Below, one piece after another: positions 1 through 10,100 of a stretch of DNA of 64,000 nt. Origin of the DNA: Pollenia angustigena (taxonomy: Eukaryota > Arthropoda > Insecta > Diptera > Polleniidae); contig OV884060.1 of assembly GCA_930367215.1 (NCBI GenBank), positions 177,455,253 to 177,519,252 on the forward strand. Direction: 5' to 3'. Within the stretch, counting starts at the first letter, position 1. Every line of letters starts with the position of its first letter. The position numbers were made by a program, and so were the translations under genes. The notes under the pieces were generated by a model. The model made no database searches. It was not told the DNA's origin and saw only the letters and a list, made by a program, of their open reading frames with translations.

Positions 1-124
1 CAAAATAAAAACAAAAACAACTTGCTTTATTGTTTTTGCAAAAATAAAGCATAAAAAAAGCTAAAAAAAACTTAACTGGCAACCTGCTTTATTTAATAAG
101 TGTGAACCAAATTAAATTGAAATA

Positions 125-625
125 CCTCCATAACAAGATCGCTTATGGGCACATGATATTATGGACCGATTGTGATATTACCGATTCGCCCCATTTTCAA
201 TAGGCTTTGTCCTTGGGCCAATAAGAATATATGCACAAAATTTCATCAAATTATCTCCAAAATTGCGACCTGTAATTTGCGCACAGGTTTTGGACAGACA
301 GACAACCAGCCAGCCAGCCGGATGGACAACCTTAGATCGATTCAGAAAGTGATTCTGAGTCGATCAATATACTTAACATTTTAAGGTGTTACAAAATAAG
401 CATAACACCCTCTCCACTATTGTGGTGTGGGTATAATAAGATGGCTTATGGGCACAAAGACTATTCCGTAAAGATGTGGCGGCTATGTGAAATTATGCTC
501 CAAGTACCATTTGAAATTAAATTATTAAAAATATTAATAGGCTTAGGTCCTTGTGACAATTAGAACCTCCTCAAATTATCTCCAAAATTGCGATCTGTAC
601 TTTGCGAACAAGGTTTACATTTTTC
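125..625 (+). repeat. Partial DINE-1/Helentron-like copies (two fragments)
   Basis: Positions 150-438 end in ACCCTCTCCACTATTGTGG and TGTGGGTATAATA, the 3' end shared with copies at 22203, 43309 and 46189. Upstream are CCCATTTTCAATAGGC and a CAGCCAGCCAGCCGG microsatellite-like run. A second fragment (440-625) restarts at GGCTTATGGGCACAAAGA and contains AAATTATCTCCAAAATTGCG. The 5' end is missing in both. 626-1380 is A+T-rich with nothing recognised. Confidence 0.6.
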
Positions 626-1383
626 ACAACACAAAGAGCCTAATCACGTTTCTTTATACTTATGGAGTTGTTTTTTATTTTAATAGATATTTGTTTAAAT
701 TTACTGTGTGTTAAATACTTACAGTTCAGACCAATGAATACATGTTTTAGCCAAGTACGATGTGCAATGTATTGGATTATGTTTAAGAAAATCCACAATA
801 AATCTTAAAATAGTTTGAATTTTCGGATTGTGAATAAAAGCAAATACCATTTTTAAATGTTGTCGCCTCAAACGCATGCAAATGAAAACTAAAATTTTTC
901 AAATTGTTTTTAAAGCATAAATATATATTTCTTATTTTTCTTTTGATTTCTAATACGAGTATATTACATTATATTGTTTTAATTTTAATTATTTGCCACT
1001 CAATATAATTATATTTGATTATACTTAATTGAAATACATATAAGAAATTCGATAAAAATCTCAGTTATATCTTTTATTACTATAGCGTGTGAAGTTATTT
1101 TTTATTTAATGGACGAGATAACAATTATTTATGATAATAGAAACTTATTGAGTTGATTTTTTTCATTTTCATTTTCGATTTTTTAACTTTTTATTCGTTT
1201 TTAATTTCAAAATAATATAGCACAGTGATTGATAGTGAAGTGATTTTTTTATTACTTGCAATATAAAATTAATTCCAAAACATCTACATATATGCTAATT
1301 TGTTTCCTTTAACCATTGCACTCTTCCGAAAAAGCAAAATTGCAAAAACATAACAACCACATTTTTTTTTTAAATTTCCAAGC

Positions 1384-1505
1384 TAACCCCGCGAAGCTTT
1401 TCGCTTGTCTGCAGGAAAGAAACCAGAGTATCTGGCGGTAATCGAACCCGCAACACCGGCGCTGATAGGTTAGCTCACTACCAGCTAGCCCACCGGGGCA
1501 CTCAG
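1384..1505 (-). repeat. SINE with tRNA-like head
   Basis: Read on the minus strand, a GC-rich block in an A+T-rich setting begins GCCCCGGTGGGCTAGCTGG and has GGTAGTGAGC, like a tRNA D-arm (Pol III A box). A B box GGTTCGATTACC follows about 35 bp later, then a non-tRNA body with GACAAGCGAAAAGCTTCGCG. The acceptor stem is not complementary, so this is a tRNA-derived SINE rather than a tRNA gene. Confidence 0.55.
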
Positions 1506-1548
1506 ACTACTTGCACATAGACTATTATTTGTGCGAAATAATTTATTC

Positions 1549-2310
1549 CCAGTTGGCCAGATTGCCGTTGACGACATCGTCGTCAATGATGTATGCACGA
1601 CTTGTCCCCCGTTGTTTAGGTTTTCTAGAAGACAGTTTACAGGAAATCATCGTGCACGACAGTTTGAGCGACGTTGTCTTGTAAGTTGTCTTCTATTTAG
1701 CTTTATGTGGGACAGTATGAGCGACTTTGTCTTATAAGTTGTCGCCTATTAAACTCTATGTGGGACAGTATGAGCGACACTGTCTTATAAGTTGTCTTGT
1801 ATAAAAACTACTGACGACAAAGTTTTCTTGAATGCTATTCAATCACTTGCTTGGTTTTCTTCAAATTCTCACATTCTTTTTTTTTTAATTGTTGATTTAA
1901 ATACCTACAAAAAATTTACAAATTAGTTCTAAACAATAAAACCAAAAATGATGATGAAATTATTCGCGGGCGGGAAAATGGATTACATGGAGTTGCGTAT
2001 AGGAGTTGAATATAAAACATATAACAGAAATTAAAATTTAAACTATACTAAAAAACTGTCTGAATTAGATAACCATATAATAATTTTTGTCGTGGACGTC
2101 AAAATAGACGACATTGCATTGCGACATGCAGGTAGTCGTTAATGATAAAGTAGGCGACATTGTCTTTCTTTGTGTCGTGCACGATTTTCGCGACACTTGT
2201 TCGAAAATGTCGTTGACGATTTGTTCCCGCTGTCCCTCACATGTCGCGCAGAAATTAACATTGTCGTGCATCCGTCTTCGAGGATGTCTTAAAGACGGGG
2301 CCAACTGGGT
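1549..2310. mobile_element. TIR element CCCAGTTGGCC with 53-bp tandem repeats
   Basis: CCCAGTTGGCC at 1549 is matched by GGCCAACTGGG near 2300-2310. The interior is full of short GACAA/TTGTC inverted motifs. A 53-bp unit starting GAGCGAC repeats at 1666, 1719 and 1772. No transposase is visible and the target duplication is unclear. Likely a non-autonomous foldback-type DNA element. Confidence 0.5.
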
Positions 2311-3396
2311 TTATGGTGTTTTTCTTACGTTGTTATGTTTTTTAAAGCATACAATACACGCACTTGATCATGAACAGGGTATTAACTTAAAATTTTTATT
2401 ATTTCATATTTTAAAAAAATTTACATGTATGTAATACTCCCTGCTGTTAACATGCGAAGCTGCTTTCTCTTCTTTTTCGGAATGTGATGTTTTGCTTCTA
2501 CCAAGGTATATTTATAGCAGGTAGCCGCGAGATTACAACAATTGTACAATAAAACAAACAACAGGGCTTTTTATTGTTGTTATGTGATTCGAACTGTCAA
2601 ACAGCAAAGGGGTTGAAAAGAGACAAAAAAGACAAAAGATAAAGACAAAAAACTTGTTTACTATCTATCAGCGCTGCCGTTTTTGGTTTTTTCTAACCAA
2701 AATTGGTTATACATATTTTTTTTTCAATGTGGAGATGTGAATATTTTTTTCATTTTGGTTACTTTTTTCTAAAATAACAATACGTACGACTATGTTTTTC
2801 TTGTATAATTTGTACTGTGTACTACGATTTTTTCATTATTTGTTACCAATGAACGGATAATTGTTTTAATTTATCGAAAACAAAAAAATCCCTTTCAAAA
2901 CAGCAACCAAATAATTTTTTCAAGATTTTTGCTAAGAAAATATTGCTATTTGTGATTTTAATATTAAAAACGCCATGTTTTGAAATCGAAGACAAATGAA
3001 GTTTTAATCAAAGTTGATTTTAAGAGTAGCAAAGATAAGTAGTACTTAAAGTAGGAAGTGCAAGAAAACATGCGGAATCGATTTCAGAAAATTACTGAAA
3101 AATTACACAAAAGTCGTTTTATTCTAAAAACTTGAAAATAGATTAATGTTGTAAATTTAGGTTATTTCCAAAAGTATATTAAAAATACACATAGGCATTT
3201 TAAAGATATTTTAAAAATACATTGATTTATCAATATAATTTTATGGAATTTTCTTTAAGAAATGGCTGTAAGTTTAAAAAATTTGAAATTTTACTGTTTA
3301 TAACTTGTCGGTATGTGTATTTATTTAATGTTTTTTTTAAGATAATTTTTTGGTAAAAAAAATCTTTAGACTGTCAGTCATATACATATGTATATA
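2311..3396. other. A+T-rich stretch, nothing recognised
   Basis: No coding frame of interest, terminal repeat or RNA gene was seen. Poly-A/T runs dominate. Confidence 0.5.
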
Positions 3397-3398
3397 GG

Positions 3399-3604
3399 GT
3401 ACGTTCGTGAATGCATCACTGCACTGCATCAGAAAAGCAAACTTTTTTTAATGGCGATAAAAGAATAATAATAACTTATATTATTGTGTGACTATTATTT
3501 TTGTGGAGTATTTCACAATTTTCCGGTCCACATTTACCTCACTGATAAATATATTACCACTTGAAATCACTGATGCAGCGCAGTGATGCATTTACGAACG
3601 CACC
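3399..3604. mobile_element. MITE with 36-bp terminal inverted repeats
   Basis: GGGTACGTTCGTGAATGCAT at the left pairs with the reverse complement of the right end, GGGTGCGTTCGTAAATGCAT, and the match continues through CACTGCnCTGCATCAG. ATA flanks both sides and may be a 3-bp target duplication. About 206 bp with no coding capacity. Confidence 0.7.
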
Positions 3605-4976
3605 CATACTTTTTCCCCATTGAATGTACGTTACGAAAGACGAATTTTTTTATATTCGCCATAATATTTTACAATGATTCACAAAATATTTCAAATAGAA
3701 CAATTTTTAAACAGTTATTTATAATAAGAATTATAAATTTGAAATAAAATTTACAAACATGAGAAAAATTTTTTTATAATATTTAAGAAATATGTAAATT
3801 AGAAAATATTTATATAAAATGCATATCGCCAATCGCCAAACGTAAATTTCGGCAAAAGGATTCAGAAATCGCCACATTTGACAGTCCTGCCAATAGATGC
3901 TAAAAAGCGAAAAAATATTCAATTTATTAACTTTCAATATACTGAATTTTTTTATGGAAATTTTACGGGTTTAACTATTGTAAAATAAAAATATTTTTTT
4001 ACGAAACATTTTTAAATTTTGAGCTTATTCCCTTGTTATGATTAAGTACGACATGTCACCTTAATTTTCTTAAAAAAGGCTAGTTAACACTATAACACGA
4101 GTCTTACGTTTTCCATAATACTTTGTGAGATAAAAATCTAACGAATTTATTTGCGACTATCAAAAAATCTAATTTAACATTACAGTTTGTGTTCACACTA
4201 TCACACATGAATATGCTTTTGTTAAAATGCAACACTGTTGAAATGAAAAGTATAATTGTTTTGAAAACTTTCAAAACACGATGACGTTTTATGGGATGCC
4301 AAAATTTTTTTTTTGTAATACTTGTAATTTCCATAACACATTGCATTGGCAATTAATTTATTGAAATCACGACACATTCATAACGTATATGCACCCTTGA
4401 GTGTTATTCTATCCGTAAATTTTTTTAATAAGTAATTTTGACAATCTGGAAAACCTAAGACATAAATGAAAAACCACGATCATTTAATTTCGTACTGATG
4501 TTTGGGCTTATGTTAAGCAAAAATAAGCGAATTTTTTTTTATTCATTATCATTTAGTAAAAATTAAACCTATTTTAACAAAGGAATCAAAGGTTTAAATT
4601 TTTCGCCTCCCTTGCACTATTTCTAAAATAGTCACACTAAATGAAATACAATTAATGAAACAAAAAAAAAATTGTTCTTAAAATTATATGACACAAAACC
4701 TTCGCGTGAGAATTTAAAGAAAATTAACATACAATTTTGTTATCATTCGATCGGCTTTTGCAAATTAATTAATTATCTTTTCATTGCTACATTAAACAAG
4801 CTTATTTTTATTCAACTGTAGTTCTTATAGTTTTTCCTCTTCTTGCAAAGTACCACCATTGCAATCCCCAATACGAAAGTTTAACCGAATTTTCTGTAAT
4901 TTAATGTAATTTAATTTTTAACAACTTTTATTTTGTTTAAAAATCTTTGGTTATTTTATACATACAACATGTACAA
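3605..4976. other. A+T-rich stretch with one dispersed 65-bp repeat
   Basis: Positions 4077-4143 recur in inverted orientation at 32633-32697, sharing ATAATACTTTGTGAGAT and the GGCTAGTT/AGATT ends. Otherwise nothing recognised. Confidence 0.45.
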
Positions 4977-5847
4977 GGCGAATTGAATATTAGTTGGCGG
5001 CAATCCTACAACAGTACAAAGCAAAAGGTTTTGGATTTTGCTTTTTGATCGGGTAAAAAAACAACAAGGCGAATTTAGGTAGTGTCAAGTAAACAGCTAG
5101 TAACTTTTTTAAGGGGTATAAATTATAAAATTTGGTTAGCAGACTACAATTTTTCATGTACAAAAAAGTTTGTTTACGAAGAAAAATTTTCAATGTAAAG
5201 GCCCAAATACACTGATCAAAATACTCATCATGCATTGATGGAAAATCAAAAAATTTAGATATGACGGCGAATATTACGCCCAGCACACGTACACGTGTGA
5301 ATTCGCCTGTTACACAAGCATTTGACAAGTGTATTTGGCCAATTTTAATTGCGCTGAACTTATTTTTGAATCCCAGTTTCTTAAGTTAATGTTCTTTTAG
5401 AATTGGCAATCCGCCTTTGTAAAAAACATTTTTAAAATACTTTTTTTTCGTTTTATTATATTCTTATTTTTTACCTATTTTAATTTTTACACAATAATTT
5501 AATTGTCAATATTTTATATTTTTTTGTTTTATTAATTTTACTGATTTAAAAAAAAAAACAACTTTCGGCAATTTTCACTTGAGTAAAAAAAATTTTAAAA
5601 CTCTCTGCCGCAACCAAGGCCCATTGAAAAGGTCTGCGCAAGAAGCCTGATGATCATTGTTTTCGTTCTTTTGAGCTTTCAAAAGTTGTGTACATACACG
5701 TTTTTTCCTTTTGCTTTGTATATGTGGTAGTAAGTTTTTGACAGCTTAAAAGAAAAAGTTTTTTGTTTTTGTACAAAAAAGGCCCATCTATCAGCAGACC
5801 TGATAGATGGGCCTTGGCCGCAACCTTATAATAAATTCGCCTTATAC
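4977..5847. mobile_element. TIR element, AAGGCGAATT family, long copy
   Basis: AAGGCGAATT at 4977 is inverted as AATTCGCCTT ending near 5847. Near the right end, AAGGCCCATCTATCAG and its complement CTGATAGATGGGCCTT are separated by 5 bp and form a strong hairpin (about 5780-5816). A related short copy lies at 24930-25127. No transposase was recognised. Confidence 0.5.
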
Positions 5848-5897
5848 AAGTACATATTTAGCTCTTTTACGATTTCGTATTGCATTATCTATATAGA

Positions 5898-6092
5898 CTA
5901 AAGCTTCGTACAGACCGTGGTCAGATCTTACAATGTTGTCATTAAAATTGCCTAAAAACGTCTTGCAACTGTGTGAACATTGTAAGCTCAGTTTCATTTT
6001 GCGGATGTGTAAAATTAATGCATCGACAATGGCACCATTGTCAGAAAAATTACAACATTGTAAGATCTGAATACCGTCTGTACGAAGCTTAA
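5898..6092. mobile_element. MITE with ~40-bp TIR (AAGCTTCGTACAGAC)
   Basis: AAGCTTCGTACAGACCGT at the left is mirrored by ACGGTCTGTACGAAGCTT at the right, and both continue inward through CAGATCTTACAATGTTGT. About 195 bp, no ORF. 6093-6600 is A+T-rich downstream sequence. Confidence 0.7.
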
Positions 6093-6894
6093 CGATTTAT
6101 TAAATAAAAAAAAGGTCTTTTTACAAATTATTAAGAACAATATTAAGGAATACGAATATTTAAAGGAGTGGCGCAAAAATTTTTTTAATTAATAAATTGT
6201 TTATATAAATTTTTTTTAAATATGAATTGTTTTTGACTTATAATTTGTGCTAAAAAAACGTGTTTCGTGTTTTAACAATATAAATAATGAGATTTTAATA
6301 TAAAAAAAAAATTTCTTAAGATTTAACATAATTTAGAGGGGGAATAACAATAAAACAAAGGAACATTTTATATATAATTTTAAAAATCAACTTAAAAAAA
6401 ATCTATTTTATGGGTATACATTAAATAAGTTTTCTATGAAGTTTTTCTAATAGTAATTTAGTTTTATCGTATTTAATTTATAATTCAGTTTAAAATGCAA
6501 TTTTTGTAATATAATTTTGTGTTTTTCTTTGTTTTCTAATATTTAAATAAATAATTGGGATACCCCTTTTTTTAGCAATTTTATACAGTTTATATATTTA
6601 TAACTCATACACACTTTATTTTTAATTTTTATAATTGAAGTATTTTATATTGGATTTCGTTCGCTTCAGACATTCAAACAGGCGTTTACACTCATACACG
6701 CACACGCACACACACTTAAATACTCTATTGTTTCATAGAAAGTAGTTTCCTTTTGTAAGCATTTGCTATTATTCTTTTAATTGATAAAACTTCTTTGTTA
6801 GCCATCCCATACATCTAACACAGCAGATTTACGCTTTGTAAACAAGCGATAAAGGAATTCCGTTTGACCGAATAATTTTTGTTTCATCATGAAT

Positions 6895-7158
6895 TTATGG
6901 GCTAATCTTTTGTACCAAACGAAAACATGTACGACACACTGGCACTGGCTTACCACTGTCCTGCCCAGGCAAGGAAATATTCTTATCTATACAACGTTCA
7001 CAAAAGATATCGCCACACTTCCAGCAATGTGTTTTCTTGCTGAACTGATCGAATGGTGTGGAACAGGAGCAAGCGGTAACGTTCCGCATTGACTTCCAAT
7101 CGACAGCTACCGAATTAATTTCATCATTTAAAGTGCTGGGATCAACTTCGTCGGAAAG
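6895..7158 (-). CDS. Mtmr6: Mtmr6 terminal exon: FYVE-like zinc finger and stop
   Basis: It encodes residues 572-658 and TAA. It starts [20 protein letters not shown] after a pyrimidine-rich TTTCTCTTCTAG acceptor. Zinc ligands appear as CSC (601, 603), HCWKC (616, 619), CERC (624, 627) and CRTC (646, 649). The basic motif is KKTHC in place of the usual RRHHC, so PI(3)P binding may differ from a canonical FYVE. A minus-strand AATAAA lies at 6615-6620, about 275 bp downstream. Confidence 0.92.
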   Translation of the reverse strand, partial: LSDEVDPSTLNDEINSVAVDWKSMRNVTACSCSTPFDQFSKKTHCWKCGDIFCERCIDKNISLPGQDSGKPVPVCRTCFRLVQKISP

Positions 7159-10100
7159 CTAGAAGAGAAAATAGATTTTTTTTGTTTGATATAACATACT
7201 TTAAGAACGGACTATAAATACCAAAGAAATAACAAAAAATTTAAAAAGGTGACCCCTACGTTCGACTAAGTTTTTCGAAACCGCCTTGCAAAAACTCTTT
7301 ATATTAGGGGGTGTACGGGGATTATTTTTAAGGTACAGTCTAGTATCTTTAGTGTACAATGAAAATTCAAAATTAAAGTATTTACTATCAGCCCAATTAT
7401 GAATACAAATTCCCCGGGAGTTTTTCCCTTTAATTTACATAGTTAAAATACATAATCACCCCTATCGTGAATAACAAGTGGAATTTTTGTTCCCATGAAA
7501 TTTTCATTCCCCTCGAAGGGAAAAAAGCAATCGTGAATCTCATGTAAAAAATTTTCCACGCTATCAGTTCCAGTGAATGTAAAAAAAAGAAGAAAGATTA
7601 AAAAAATTAAAAATCAATGAAATTTTTGTTCAAAAATATACAAGTATATATTTTAAAGAAAAGTTAAATTAATAAAGCAAAATATTTAGTTTGGAGGGAT
7701 AGTTTGATTACAACGTTAGTTTTTGCACTTTTTAAATTTAATGTAGTAAAATATTTTCCAAAATTCTGCCACCAAGTCAATCGAATGCTTTACAAATCCT
7801 GTTGTTTTGCATTTTGTTGAGCAATATATCGGTTAGTGCCTTATTAACTTTATTAACCCTTGATATTCGATTTATAGGAGGAGCTACTCACATACCTGTT
7901 CTGTCCCCTAGCAAAAATAAACACCCCTATCGTGAATAATTTTTCCCCTTTTCACTTATTTGCGATCATGAAAAACTCCCATGAAAAAAAGGTAATTCAC
8001 GTAATTCAGGTAATAACGTGAAAAAATTTTCACGGGAAAAAATTCCCCTTATCGTGAAAACATTTTTCCCTCGTAATTTGTTCACCTTTCCCTTAGATTT
8101 TCTCACTTTATTTTTGCTAGGGAACATAACATCTATGTAAGTAGTTCCTCCTATAAATCGAATATTAAGGGCTAGATCCGTTAATAAGGCACAAACATAT
8201 ATTGGTCAACAAAATGCAATACAAAAGGTCGATTGCCTGCTGATTTGTAAAGCTTTCGACAGACATGGTGGCACAATTTTGGAAAATATTTTAATACATA
8301 AAATTTAAAAAATTGCAAAAAACTAACGTAATCAAACTATCCCTTCAATACTTAATATTTTGCTTTATTATTTTAACTTTTCTTTAAAATATATACGTGT
8401 ATATTTTTAAAAAAAATTTTATTGATTTAATTAGTATTGTGGTTATTTTGTTGAACTATTTATGGTTTTTAATCCAAATTTTTAATATTTTTAATTAGGC
8501 TTAAGTTCATGAAATTTAATTTTTATTAAATTATTTTTATGAAGAAAGGAATTTTACAACATGAAAATCAATTAAAATTGTTATTGATAATCTTTCATTC
8601 TTGACGTGGCTCGGGCTCGAACCCTGGCCGGCAGGTCACCATGACATGTTTCGATCGCAACCACTCGATCTCCTCAGATGGATTTGCCGTCCTACACTCG
8701 CAGCCATCGACGACTGCTGACGTCACTAGTCAAACATCAATCCTTAAACCAAATTGTATTTTAACATTTGGTAGATCGAAATTTGCTTTCCTGAATGATT
8801 ATCCATCTTAATTGATTTTACATGTTTTTTCCATTACTTCTGTTTTTTCGTACTTTCGTCAAGAATTTTTCTTGAAGTCCAAGTAAATTTTTTTGTTTTT
8901 TCACTTTGTCTTTCTCTTTTCTGTTGACCTTTTTCAGCACAACTTGAAGGACAAATGTACACATAGAGCTCATGCCTTAGCTTTAACAATAATTAGTATT
9001 GTGGTTATTTTGTTGAACTATTTATGGTTTTTAATCCAAATTTTTAATATTTTTAATTAGGCTTAAGTTCATGAAATTTAATTTTTATTAAATTATTTTA
9101 ATGAAGAAAGGAATTTTACAACATGAAAATCAATTTAAATTGTTATTTGATTTTTTTATTGATTTTTAATTTTGGAACTGAAATATTTTTCACGTGAGAT
9201 TCATGATTGCTTTTTTCCCTTCGAGGGTAATGAAAATTGCATGGGAACAAAAATTCCACTTGTTATTCTCGATTGGGGTGAAAGTGAGAAAATCTAAGGG
9301 AAATGTGAACAAATTACGAGGGAAACAATTTTTCACGATAAGGGAAATTTGTTCCCGTGAATATTTTTTTACGTTTTTATTCTCCTTTGAATTACATTTT
9401 TTCAGGGGAGTTGTTCATGATCGCAAATATGTGAAAAGGGGAAAAATTACGAGGGAAAAATTATTCACGATATGGGTGAATAAGTAAAAATGGGAGAAAA
9501 CCAGTGATGCCAACTTTTTGAGAGCAAAAAGCACTTTACAATTTAAAAAAAAGCACTATTTCGAACAAAAAACAGCGTTAAAAAGCACTAAGCCATATTG
9601 ACAATTTAATTAAATACAAAACAAGTTGCATTCGGCTGTGCAAAATATAACATACCTCCAAAATTGAAAAAAGGCGACGGCTTTGATTGGGGATTTTCAT
9701 TTAAAATTTAATTCAAAAAATATATTTACATTCGTAAATAAACATTTTTAAATGCATTATTATTATCTTCAATAAAAATATCATCCAAATCACTTGCATC
9801 ACCATCAGCTGAGTTTGAATTGGCCATAAAACAGTTTTAAAGTAATACAGTGCGAGCGCGATTTTCGTATAATATATTTTAAAAAAAAACCTTTTTCGTT
9901 TAAATAATTCTAAATTAAAATCGTGCAAAGTTTAATAAAACAATTGGCGTATGATATTGTCCAATTATTTTAACCTATGTACGCTTCTGAATAAAGAACA
10001 CACATAAGGTGCAAAATAGAAATAACATGTATGTTTGTATTCTGATACTAACAGGCCTGTTCTGCAAATCACTTTTACTCAAATCGCGTGATTTCAAATC

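Noticed and set aside
1384..1505. Functional tRNA gene
   Set aside because: A- and B-box-like text is present, but no acceptor stem pairs and no terminator follows. A SINE fits better.
5780..5816. Intrinsic terminator-like or miRNA hairpin
   Set aside because: The 16-bp stem belongs to the subterminal part of a TIR element. A 5-bp loop and lack of a ~60-nt precursor shape argue against a miRNA.
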